A stretch of 21,499 nucleotides of DNA from CAJXSD01 sp964633145 (lineage in GTDB: Bacteria > Pseudomonadota > Alphaproteobacteria > Rhodobacterales > Rhodobacteraceae): positions 1 through 21,499 of the forward strand of contig CAZWFE010000038.1 of assembly GCA_964633145.1 (NCBI GenBank), in the 5' to 3' direction. Shown in pieces: positions 1-7,244 of this stretch. Made by a program: the position numbers and the translations under genes. The notes beneath the pieces were generated by a model, which saw nothing but the letters and a program-made list of their open reading frames with translations, was not told where the DNA came from and did not search any database. The stretch's first letter is position 1; each line of letters starts with the position of its first letter.

Positions 1-76
1 TGGTGCCGCTGATAGGACTTGAACCTACGACCCACGCATTACGAATGCGTTGCTCTACCGACTGAGCTACAGCGGC
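1..76 (-). tRNA. tRNA-Thr (anticodon CGU)
   Basis: Read on the minus strand this is a complete 76-nt cloverleaf. The 7-bp acceptor stem GCCGCTG/CAGCGGC is followed by discriminator A and an encoded CCA at positions 3-1. The D-arm begins TAGCTCAG, and the T-arm carries GGTTCAA. The anticodon arm is ACGCA-TTCGTAA-TGCGT, giving anticodon CGU, which reads the threonine codon ACG. The CCA end coincides with the first base of the window, so nothing can be said about what lies downstream of it. It is divergent from the YggT gene. Confidence 0.95.
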
Positions 77-85
77 TCGGACGCG

Positions 86-114
86 AAAATATGACAAAGC
101 GGTTTCCTGTGCAA
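86..114 (-). promoter_or_regulatory. Probable sigma-70-type promoter of tRNA-Thr
   Basis: On the minus strand TTGCAC (114-109) is followed after 17 nt by TATTTT (91-86). The -10 hexamer ends 9 nt before the first tRNA base, so transcription would begin at or a few bases before the mature 5' end. Each hexamer matches the consensus at four of six positions and the spacing is ideal. This is assigned by eye and has not been tested. Confidence 0.45.
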
Positions 115-175
115 GGGGCCTTGTTTATTCTAGGCGTGGCGCATACATCTAGCATCAAACAAAGGAGAGTTCGTC

Positions 176-460
176 ATGATGGCAATATATGGACCGCTGC
201 ATCTGATCCTAAGCATCGCGTTTTATTTCATGGTCGCACATGTCATCATGAGCTGGTTGATCAATTTCCAAGTGTTGAACCTATATCAGCCAATTGTTGC
301 GCAGATTTGGACTGGGCTAAACCGTATTTTGGAACCGATCTATGGGCCGCTGCGGCGCATTTTGCCCGACACACGTCCACTAGATTTGGCCCCATTGGTG
401 GCATTTATCGCAGTGATTTCCCTGCGCGACTATATTTTGCCCAGTTTGCTGCTGTACTAG
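176..460 (+). CDS. YggT family membrane protein
   Basis: A 94-residue protein of the YggT/Ycf19-like family, small inner-membrane proteins of poorly defined role; some homologues are linked to osmotolerance or cell-division and chloroplast functions. There is one hydrophobic segment near the N-terminus (about residues 5-28) and a second at about 66-92. The linker has the family pattern EPIYGPLRRILP (53-64) followed by DLAPLV (69-74), which matches the usual proline/arginine-rich loop and D-x-(S/A)-P-L signature. The start is well supported: AAAGGAGAG (161-169) lies 6 nt before ATG 176. A second ATG follows directly at 179. The length is normal for the family. The gene is divergent from tRNA-Thr and lies upstream of recQ in the same direction, with a gap below 90 bp. 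The family call is firm; the molecular function is not. Confidence 0.9.
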   Translation: MMAIYGPLHLILSIAFYFMVAHVIMSWLINFQVLNLYQPIVAQIWTGLNRILEPIYGPLRRILPDTRPLDLAPLVAFIAVISLRDYILPSLLLY

Positions 461-543
461 CCGATTTCTGATTTGCGGGTTGTTTCAAACGGGCAACTGT
501 GAAAAAACCAACTGCAACAGAGCAGGCAACCACATTGGCAAAT

Positions 544-2583
544 ATGACCCAAATCACCGATATTTTGCGGGATGTTTTTGGATTCGACGGATTCCGTTCG
601 GGTCAGGGCGAAATTGTGGATGCCGTTCTAAATGGATCGGATGTTTTGGCCATAATGCCCACGGGTGGCGGTAAATCCCTGTGCTATCAACTGCCTGCTT
701 TGACGCGCGATGGTGTGACATTGGTGATTTCGCCGCTGATTGCGTTAATGCGCGATCAGGTGCGTGGTCTGCAATCCCAAGGGGTTGTGGCGGGCGCATT
801 GACATCGGCCAATACCCCTGAACAAACCCAAGAGGTCATGGCGGCCCTAGATGCTGGGACGCTAAAGCTGTTGTATCTGGCACCCGAACGCTTGGGCATG
901 GCATCGACCATGAACATGTTGCGCCGCTATCCCATTCGTCAAATCGCTGTGGATGAGGCGCATTGCGTCAGCCAATGGGGGCACGATTTCCGCCCTGATT
1001 ACCTGCGCATTGGCGACCTGCGCCGCACATTGGACGTACCGCTTGCAGCGTTCACCGCGACGGCGGATGCGGAAACGCGTGCTGAAATTGTGGAACGGTT
1101 GTTTGGGGGCGTGGATCCGGTCACATTTTTGCGTGGGTTTGATCGGCCCAATATCCACTTGGCTTTCGTGGCCAAGGATACACCACGCCGCCAGATTTTG
1201 GATTTTGCAGCCGCGCGTCAGGGGCAGTCGGGCATCGTATATTGTGCCACCCGAAACAAAACGGAACATCTGGCCGCCGCCCTGCGCGAGGCGGGGCACA
1301 ATGCCTGTTTTTACCACGGTGGTATGGATCCCCCCGATCGCGCCGTTGTCGAGGAACGGTTCGCCAAAGAGGATGGGTTAATCGTTGTCGCCACTGTTGC
1401 CTTTGGGATGGGGGTGGATAAACCCGATATCCGCTGGGTGGCCCATGCGGATTTGCCCAAATCGATCGAGGCCTATTACCAAGAAATCGGTCGCGCGGGG
1501 CGTGACGGTGGACCTGCCGAAACCATGACCCTCTATGGTCCCGAGGATATCCGCCTGCGGCGCGGTCAAATTGATGAAAGTTTGGCTCCACATGAACGCC
1601 GTGATGCAGACCATGGGCGATTGAACGCACTTTTGGGTCTGGCCGAGGCTTTGGTGTGTCGCAGGCAAACGCTGTTGGGGTATTTCGGCGAAACATCCCA
1701 GCCCTGCGGAAAATGCGATCTATGTGATCGACCACCTGAAACATTTGATGGGACCGAAGCGGTTCGCAAAGCATTGTCGGCAATATTGCGAACCCAAGAG
1801 CGCTTTGGCGCGGCGTATTTGATTGATGTGTTGATCGGCAATGCGACTGATAAAATTCGTGCCAATGGTCACCAAGACCTGCCCACCTTTGCCGTGGGTA
1901 AGGATTTGAAACGGGTACAATGGCAGGCGGTGTTTCGTCAGATGATGGGCCACGATCTGATCCGCCCTGATGCGGAACGCCACGGCGCATTGCGCATGAC
2001 GGACCGGGCATTGCCGTTGTTGCGCGACCAAGACACCATCACGCTGCGGTTGGATACGGTAAAACAGGCACGTTCGGGTCCGGTCGTCAAAACACTGGTT
2101 TCGGACGAGGATGCGCCGCTGCTATCCGCGTTGAAAGCCAAACGCCGCGCCTTGGCCGAGGCGGCAGATGTGCCGGCCTATATCGTGTTTAACGATCGCA
2201 CCTTGGTCGAAATGGCGCAAAAACGTCCGCAAACATTGGATGACATGGCCGGCATCAGCGGTGTGGGGGCCAAAAAATTACAAACCTATGGCGCTGAATT
2301 TTTGGGCGTTATTACCGGTGCGGTGACGGCGCCAGTGCATCCAGCACGCCGCAAAATGGCGGGTAAACCGTCAGCGGATTTATATGATAATTTGCTTGAG
2401 ATTCAGGCGCAATTGACCCGCGGACTGGATGGTACGGAAAAACCGATCAGCTGCAGTGCGGCACAATTGGCCAAAGTCGCGCAAATGAAACCACGGGATA
2501 TGGGCGCAATGGTCCGTGTGTTGGGCGATAAACGTGCTGAACGGTTTGGCCCTGCGTTTTTGGATATTCTGGCCGAAATATAG
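544..2583 (+). CDS. recQ: ATP-dependent DNA helicase RecQ
   Basis: Superfamily 2 3'-5' DNA helicase that unwinds recombination and stalled-fork intermediates. From ATG 544 the product has 679 residues. Visible parts in order: Q-motif region FGFDGFRSGQ near the N-terminus, Walker A MPTGGGKS (38-45), DEAH box (137-140) followed by CVSQWGHDFRPDY, a C-terminal helicase lobe ending in QEIGRAGRDG, and the RQC zinc site with Cys372, 388, 391 and 394. An HRDC domain spans about 524-590, and a second, weaker HRDC-like segment about 612-679. ATG 544 is preferred because it leaves about 11 residues before the FGF motif, as is usual for RecQ. An in-frame GTG at 499 would add 15 residues. Neither start has a good Shine-Dalgarno. 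The gene lies between the YggT gene and yaaA on the same strand. All core helicase residues are intact. Confidence 0.97.
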   Translation: MTQITDILRDVFGFDGFRSGQGEIVDAVLNGSDVLAIMPTGGGKSLCYQLPALTRDGVTLVISPLIALMRDQVRGLQSQGVVAGALTSANTPEQTQEVMAALDAGTLKLLYLAPERLGMASTMNMLRRYPIRQIAVDEAHCVSQWGHDFRPDYLRIGDLRRTLDVPLAAFTATADAETRAEIVERLFGGVDPVTFLRGFDRPNIHLAFVAKDTPRRQILDFAAARQGQSGIVYCATRNKTEHLAAALREAGHNACFYHGGMDPPDRAVVEERFAKEDGLIVVATVAFGMGVDKPDIRWVAHADLPKSIEAYYQEIGRAGRDGGPAETMTLYGPEDIRLRRGQIDESLAPHERRDADHGRLNALLGLAEALVCRRQTLLGYFGETSQPCGKCDLCDRPPETFDGTEAVRKALSAILRTQERFGAAYLIDVLIGNATDKIRANGHQDLPTFAVGKDLKRVQWQAVFRQMMGHDLIRPDAERHGALRMTDRALPLLRDQDTITLRLDTVKQARSGPVVKTLVSDEDAPLLSALKAKRRALAEAADVPAYIVFNDRTLVEMAQKRPQTLDDMAGISGVGAKKLQTYGAEFLGVITGAVTAPVHPARRKMAGKPSADLYDNLLEIQAQLTRGLDGTEKPISCSAAQLAKVAQMKPRDMGAMVRVLGDKRAERFGPAFLDILAEI

Positions 2584-2651
2584 CGTAAACGCCCCGATTT
2601 GGTTGAAGCCTGCGCCTGTCCGTACTAGGTACCCTAAAAAAGGAGAGTGCA

Positions 2652-3407
2652 ATGCTGATTGTCGTGTCGCCCGCCAAAAAACTGGATGAAACACCACTGG
2701 ATATCGAGCCAACGCAGCCCGTGTTTGTGAATGAGGCTATGCAATTGGCGCAGGTCGCAGGTGATTTGAATGTCGAAGGTTTGCGCAAGCTGATGCATAT
2801 ATCGGAACCGCTGGCCAAGCTGAACAAAGATCGCTTTGACCAGTTCGGTAATCAATCGCGCAAGGCGGCGATGTATTTGTTTTCCGGTGATACCTATCAG
2901 GGCCTAGATGCGGCCAGCTTGGATGATGATGCGGTGCGCTGGGCGCAGGATCGGTTGCGGATTTTGTCGGGGCTTTATGGTGTGTTGCGTCCGTTGGATG
3001 AAATCGAACCCTATCGTTTGGAAATGGGCAGCAAATTAAAGGTCGATGATAAAAAATCCCTATATGCCTACTGGGGTGATCGTATTTCCAAGCAGCTTAA
3101 TCAGCAGGCGGCTGAAATGGACACGGATGTTTTGGTCAATTGCGCCAGTCAGGAATATTTTGGGGCTGTCGATTTGGATGCGCTGGCGCTGCGCGTGATT
3201 ACCCCCTCATTTTACGAAGACGGCCCCAAAGGCCCGAAAATCGTCAGTTTCTATGCGAAACGGGCCCGCGGGGCCATGGCGCGATTTGTGGTGGAAAACC
3301 GTTTGACCGATCCCGCGGCCTTGGCCGAATTTGATACGGGCGGTTATCAGTATCAGCCTGATCAATCAACGCCCGACCGTCCCGTTTTCCTGCGGCCAAC
3401 AGCCTAG
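2652..3407 (+). CDS. yaaA: Peroxide stress protein YaaA (DUF328)
   Basis: A 251-residue member of the YaaA/UPF0246 family. In E. coli the protein belongs to the OxyR regulon and limits free intracellular iron and oxidative damage during peroxide exposure. Its fold contains a DNA-binding helix-hairpin-helix-like element, but its exact biochemistry is unsettled. Family marks here are the N-terminus MLIVVSPAKKLD, the central block LSGLYGVLRPLDEIEPYRLE (105-124) followed by MG, and NCASQEYF near residue 165. The length is close to the E. coli protein (about 258). The start at 2652 has a strong AAAGGAG ribosome site 8 nt upstream. The gene follows recQ by 68 bp and precedes ppaC by 64 bp, all on the + strand, so a shared transcript is possible. 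I saw no clear OxyR site upstream. Confidence 0.95.
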   Translation: MLIVVSPAKKLDETPLDIEPTQPVFVNEAMQLAQVAGDLNVEGLRKLMHISEPLAKLNKDRFDQFGNQSRKAAMYLFSGDTYQGLDAASLDDDAVRWAQDRLRILSGLYGVLRPLDEIEPYRLEMGSKLKVDDKKSLYAYWGDRISKQLNQQAAEMDTDVLVNCASQEYFGAVDLDALALRVITPSFYEDGPKGPKIVSFYAKRARGAMARFVVENRLTDPAALAEFDTGGYQYQPDQSTPDRPVFLRPTA

Positions 3408-3471
3408 GTGACAAAGTATTACGGACCGATTATAACGCCCGCGAAACCGTTTTATTTCAAGGACAGATCAC

Positions 3472-4392
3472 ATGAGCGTACAGGTTTTTGGCCATAAATC
3501 CCCCGATACCGATTCCACCGGATCCCCCATCATTTGGGCGTGGTATTTGAACACTGTCAAAGGCATTGCAGCCGCGCCGAAACTGTTGGGCGAACCCAAT
3601 ACCGAAGCCGCCTTTGTGCTGAAACGCTGGAATCTGGACAAACCCGAAATTATCGCGGGTGTGGATGCGGGCGCGCCTGTTGTGATTGTGGATACAAACA
3701 ACCCTGCCGAATTGCCCGATGGCATCAATGATGCCGATATCACAGCCATCATCGATCACCACAAATTGGTGGGTGGTCTGGAAACCAAAGGCCCGATTGA
3801 CATCACAATCCGCCCCTTGGCCTGCACCGCGACGATTATGGTTGATCTGATGGGCGATGACGCGTCCAAAATGCCTGAGGCGATCAAAGGCGCCGCATTG
3901 TCGTGTATCTTGTCCGATACCTTGGAATTCCGCAGCCCGACAACAACCGATCATGATCGTGCCGTTGCGGAAAAACTGGCAGCGGATTTGGGCGTTGATA
4001 TTGCATCCTATGCCGCCGAATTGTTTGAGGCGAAATCAGACATTTCTGCATTTTCTGATGCCGAATTGTTGCGCATGGACAGCAAAGAATACGAAGTTGG
4101 CGGCAAGCAATTCCGCGTCTCTGTTTTGGAAACAACAGCCCCAAAATTGGTTCTGGATCGCAAAGACAGCCTAATGGCATCCATGGTTGATGTTGCCCAA
4201 GAAGACGGCGCAGACCAAGTGTTATTGTTTGTTGTCGATATCCTGAACGAAGAGGCGACATTAATGGTCCCCAACGATTTGGTCAAAACGGTTGCCGAAA
4301 AATCATTCGGCGCAACCGTGACAGGGGACACCGTTGTATTGCCCGGCATTATGAGCCGTAAAAAACAGATCATTCCAAATTTGACGGTCTGA
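3472..4392 (+). CDS. ppaC: Manganese-dependent inorganic pyrophosphatase (family II)
   Basis: Cytosolic hydrolysis of pyrophosphate to two phosphates, which pulls biosynthetic reactions forward. The 306-residue protein belongs to the DHH superfamily. Metal ligands are visible: H8, D12 and D14 in GHKSPDTD, D74 in VDTNNP, the DHH motif D95-H96-H97-K98, and D149 in SDTLEF. The C-terminal DHHA2 domain ends with the substrate-binding SRKKQ (295-299). There are no CBS domains, so this is the unregulated short form. The start has AAGGACAG 6-13 nt upstream. Family II enzymes are typical of Firmicutes but are also known in Rhodobacterales such as Rhodobacter sphaeroides, so presence here is not by itself evidence of recent transfer. 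It converges with the transporter gene ending at 4406. Confidence 0.96.
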   Translation: MSVQVFGHKSPDTDSTGSPIIWAWYLNTVKGIAAAPKLLGEPNTEAAFVLKRWNLDKPEIIAGVDAGAPVVIVDTNNPAELPDGINDADITAIIDHHKLVGGLETKGPIDITIRPLACTATIMVDLMGDDASKMPEAIKGAALSCILSDTLEFRSPTTTDHDRAVAEKLAADLGVDIASYAAELFEAKSDISAFSDAELLRMDSKEYEVGGKQFRVSVLETTAPKLVLDRKDSLMASMVDVAQEDGADQVLLFVVDILNEEATLMVPNDLVKTVAEKSFGATVTGDTVVLPGIMSRKKQIIPNLTV

Positions 4393-4405
4393 TTTTTTGG
4401 TGCAT

Positions 4406-5593
4406 CTATCCTTCGATGGGTGCACCGAAAACAACAATACAAATGCCTAGCACCGCCAGAATGGTGTAACCAGCCGCGCCCAAATGGGCGCGATTTTTAT
4501 ACGCGACCCACGCCGCAATTGCGGATTGCATTGTATAATAAAATGCAAATGCGCGACTGGCCAACCCGATGATTGCAAACACATCAAATTGCCAAGTCAG
4601 CACCAACCCAATCCCTGCGATTAAGGCATAGGCACCTTTCGCAGACAGATGACCGCGGGTCAGTTGGCTGAATAGTCCACCGCCACCCGCGATGTCGGCA
4701 ACGGCTGCACTGAATTGTGCGGCCAATGCCCCAGTGATTAACAACAACGGTAATGCGCCGGACACTTGGGACATTACGTCAATAATTTCGGTTTCGGAGG
4801 TGACAGTGGACGGTAATGGAACAAAATACACCAGCAATGAAATATAGAGTATGTAAATCACGCTTGCGATGATCTGGGCGTGACGCATCGCGCGGATACG
4901 CGTTTGCGCAGGATAATCGGCACCCATATAGCGGGATGTTTCAAACCCTTGAACGGTCACCAACAGCCCGAAAATCAAAAACAGTTGCGATGTGCTGCCC
5001 AGCTGAACATCACCACCCGACAAGGGTACGTTCGGCTGGGTCTGGGTCGCCCAGATTAACAACGCCACAAACAGGGCAAATATGATTGCCAGCTTGATTG
5101 TAACGGTAGCTTTTTCAAGTCGCTCTAGGGCATGAAACCCTTGGACCCATCCTAGGATCATAAGACCAAAAAACACCACTGATGTGACCACCTTGGGCAA
5201 AAATGGATCCGTGTCGGGCATCAAATCCATAAAAAACGCGCCAAACAGATTCAGATAATATGTCACCGAAATAATATAGGCCAAGCCCAAGGCCCAAGAC
5301 GCCAAATGATCCATGCGATGTACGATGTCGCCCGGCACTGCGTTTTCTGCGGTTGCGATGTTTGACCGTATCGCATGCCCAAACAGATAGGCCAAAGCGC
5401 ACAACGCCAGCATCGCAATCGGGGCGGCCGCGCTAAATTCTGCACCTAGGATTGGGCCGATAATTAAAAACCCGCTGCCAATGATCGATGCAAGGGGCGT
5501 CAATGTCGCCATCCACAACGGTGACTTGGTAAAGCGTGCAAAAGTCAGCACCCCAAACGACAAGAACAGTGCCACATAAATCGCGATTGTCAT
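4406..5593 (-). CDS. APC-like multi-pass membrane transporter, substrate unknown
   Basis: A 395-residue integral membrane protein with roughly 11-12 hydrophobic segments by eye (about 1-20, 28-48, 54-72, 96-122, 134-153, 163-185, 205-222, 239-260, 277-300, 318-332, 338-356 and 372-392). The glycine-rich SIIGSGFLIIGPILG near residues 36-50 resembles the broken first helix of amino acid-polyamine-organocation superfamily transporters, and a second glycine-rich patch IAGGGG occurs near 300. This suggests the APC/LeuT-type fold, but I do not recognise a named subfamily or a substrate signature. The start at 5593 opens directly with a hydrophobic helix and no cleavable signal. It stands alone on the minus strand, converging on ppaC with only 13 bp between stops, and is divergent from the HAD hydrolase gene, with 110 bp between starts in which promoters for both must lie. 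Confidence 0.7.
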   Translation of the reverse strand: MTIAIYVALFLSFGVLTFARFTKSPLWMATLTPLASIIGSGFLIIGPILGAEFSAAAPIAMLALCALAYLFGHAIRSNIATAENAVPGDIVHRMDHLASWALGLAYIISVTYYLNLFGAFFMDLMPDTDPFLPKVVTSVVFFGLMILGWVQGFHALERLEKATVTIKLAIIFALFVALLIWATQTQPNVPLSGGDVQLGSTSQLFLIFGLLVTVQGFETSRYMGADYPAQTRIRAMRHAQIIASVIYILYISLLVYFVPLPSTVTSETEIIDVMSQVSGALPLLLITGALAAQFSAAVADIAGGGGLFSQLTRGHLSAKGAYALIAGIGLVLTWQFDVFAIIGLASRAFAFYYTMQSAIAAWVAYKNRAHLGAAGYTILAVLGICIVVFGAPIEG

Positions 5594-5703
5594 GGTGTCG
5601 CGCCCTTTCCCATCGTTGGTCTAATTCAATTCCGCCCCTTGTGGCACAGGGGCAAAGCCGTCATACATTAGGCATCCCAAGGACTGAGAACAAGGCCCAA
5701 ATT

Positions 5704-6573
5704 ATGACACAGATTATCAACGCACTTTCAGAAATCTCGGACAATTATGATGCATTGTTCGTGGACCTATGGGGCTGTGTTCACAATGGCATCCGCGCCT
5801 TTGATGCGGCAAATGCAGCACTGGCCGAATATCGCCGCGGTGGGGGCAAGGTGGTATTGGTCACAAATTCTCCGCGCCCGCGGGCTTCGGTTGAACGTCA
5901 GGTGGATCGATTTGGGGTGGATCGCGACGCTTGGGACTGTATCGCATCATCGGGCGACAGCGCACGATCGGCCATGTTTCAGGGGGCCGTTGGTCAAAAT
6001 GTTTACTTTATCGGTACTGAAGGCGAATTGAGTTTCTTTGAGCCATTAAATTTGTTGGAAAACCCTGTTGAGATCAATCGCGTTGAATTAGAGCAGGCCG
6101 AGGGTATTGTTTGTACCGGCCTATATGAAGGCGAGACACCGCAAGATTATCGTGGTCCTTTATTGTTTGCCAAACAAATGGGGCTAAAGCTGTTGTGTGC
6201 AAACCCCGATATTGTCGTAGACCGTGGCGAAACGCGTGAATGGTGCGCAGGGGCCATTGCGCGTGATTATACTGATATGGGTGGTACATCCTTGTATTTT
6301 GGCAAGCCACATCCCCCCATTTACGATCTGGCACGTCGCAGATTGGCTGCGTTGGGTGTTGATATTTCTGATGATCGGATTTTGGCGATTGGCGACGGGA
6401 TAACCACGGATATTCAAGGTGCTATGGGCGAAGGGATCGATTCGTTATTTATTACTGGCGGGCTTGCTGCCCAAGAAACCCAAACACACAGCCAGCCTGA
6501 TGGTGCAGCATTGCAGGATTATTTGAACCAAGCGGGCTATGATCCAAAATATTCCATTGGTTTTTTGCGATAA
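5704..6573 (+). CDS. TIGR01459-type HAD hydrolase (HAD-IIA, NagD-like)
   Basis: A 289-residue haloacid-dehalogenase superfamily protein of the class with a IIA cap. Motif I is VDLWGCVHNG, with nucleophile D21. Motif II is VTNS with T54. K201 in FGKPHPPIY is the motif III lysine, and AIGDGITTDIQGA supplies D231 and D236 of motif IV. The general acid/base position two residues after the nucleophile is W23 instead of Asp; the DLWG form is, from memory, typical of TIGR01459 proteins, whose substrate is unknown. An open frame continues upstream to about 5536, but ATG 5704 is chosen because the protein then begins like its family (short N-terminus before the motif I strand). The ribosome site is weak. 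The gene is divergent from the transporter and followed after 92 bp by the MaoC gene. A phosphatase role is likely; the substrate is open. Confidence 0.85.
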   Translation: MTQIINALSEISDNYDALFVDLWGCVHNGIRAFDAANAALAEYRRGGGKVVLVTNSPRPRASVERQVDRFGVDRDAWDCIASSGDSARSAMFQGAVGQNVYFIGTEGELSFFEPLNLLENPVEINRVELEQAEGIVCTGLYEGETPQDYRGPLLFAKQMGLKLLCANPDIVVDRGETREWCAGAIARDYTDMGGTSLYFGKPHPPIYDLARRRLAALGVDISDDRILAIGDGITTDIQGAMGEGIDSLFITGGLAAQETQTHSQPDGAALQDYLNQAGYDPKYSIGFLR

Positions 6574-6665
6574 GGGCTTGATTTTTTCTGCATCTGCAAA
6601 GTAATATTGTTTCACTGGGTGTTCGAAAATCATCCATTTATTTCGCGCAGACTGCAGAGGGCACT

Positions 6666-7109
6666 ATGTTGGACAACCTACCACGCGGCACAATTTGTAT
6701 AGAAGATATTGAAATGGGAATGACCCGTTATCTGCGAAAGCAGGTAACAGACCGTGATATTGAGTTGTTTGCCGAAGTATCGACAGATCACAACCCTGTG
6801 CATTTGGATGATCGTTATGCGCAGGATACGATATTTGAAGGTCGGATTGCGCATGGAATGTTAACCGCGGGTTTAATTTCCGCAGTCATCGGTGAACAAT
6901 TGCCCGGGCATGGGACCATTTATATGAGCCAGAACCTAAAGTTTTTGGCACCCGTGCGTCCAGGTGATTTGGTTTATGCAGAGGTAAAGGTTACTGGAAT
7001 TCAAATCGACAAGCGCCGTGTCACGTTGGAATGTAAATGTGAAGTCGAGGGAAAAAAGGTGTTAGTGGGCGAGGCTATGGTGTTGGCACCGAGCCGGAAA
7101 TTCGACTAG
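6666..7109 (+). CDS. MaoC family hydratase, (R)-specific enoyl-CoA hydratase-like
   Basis: A 147-residue hot-dog fold protein like PhaJ, which hydrates trans-2-enoyl-CoA to (R)-3-hydroxyacyl-CoA and can feed polyhydroxyalkanoate synthesis from fatty acid oxidation. The hydratase-2 motif is clear: the catalytic pair D41 and H46 in STDHNPVHLDD, followed by FEGRIAHGML (57-66), which closes the active site. The length fits single-domain MaoC/PhaJ proteins. The start ATG 6666 has AGAGGG 5 nt upstream. No PHA synthase or other PHA gene is in the window, so the pathway assignment is open; homologues also act on other acyl-CoA thioesters. It is followed by a GC-rich double hairpin likely to end transcription before ribF. 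Confidence 0.88.
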   Translation: MLDNLPRGTICIEDIEMGMTRYLRKQVTDRDIELFAEVSTDHNPVHLDDRYAQDTIFEGRIAHGMLTAGLISAVIGEQLPGHGTIYMSQNLKFLAPVRPGDLVYAEVKVTGIQIDKRRVTLECKCEVEGKKVLVGEAMVLAPSRKFD

Positions 7110-7120
7110 GTGCAATCGAT

Positions 7121-7190
7121 CGGGGGCTGCCGCCCCCACTTGGGCCAAGGCCCAAGTTCCCCCGCGAGTATTTTTGCAAAACTGAAAGAA
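7121..7190. repeat. GC-rich double-hairpin intergenic element, likely terminator after the MaoC gene
   Basis: Two adjacent inverted repeats lie 12 bp after the MaoC stop. The first is GGGGGC (7122-7127) paired with GCCCCC (7132-7137) around a TGCC loop. The second is CTTGGGCC (7139-7146) paired with GGCCCAAG (7149-7156), a perfect 8-bp repeat with 2 bp between arms. They are followed by CCCCC (7159-7163), then TATTTTT and an A-rich tail to about 7190. The layout fits an intrinsic terminator. The arrangement also resembles, from memory, a dispersed intergenic element found in Rhodobacterales genomes; this cannot be confirmed from one copy. Confidence 0.65.
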
Positions 7191-7244
7191 TAATTTGTAT
7201 AATGTCTGCTTGCGCGTCGGCGGAGTTGAGGCTACGCAAGTGAT

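Noticed and set aside
121..149. TTGTTT-17-TACATC as a promoter for the YggT gene
   Set aside because: The -10 matches only three of six consensus bases and no other evidence supports it.
1121..2011. A 296-codon open frame on the minus strand inside recQ
   Set aside because: It is antisense to a well-conserved helicase, is rich in Pro, Arg and His as expected for a shadow frame, and resembles no family I know.
4399..4426. Inverted repeat GGTGCA/TGCACC between ppaC and the transporter gene as a terminator
   Set aside because: The T-run lies 5' of the stem on the + strand and an A-run follows it on the minus strand, so it lacks the layout of an intrinsic terminator in either direction. It may still be a weak hairpin.
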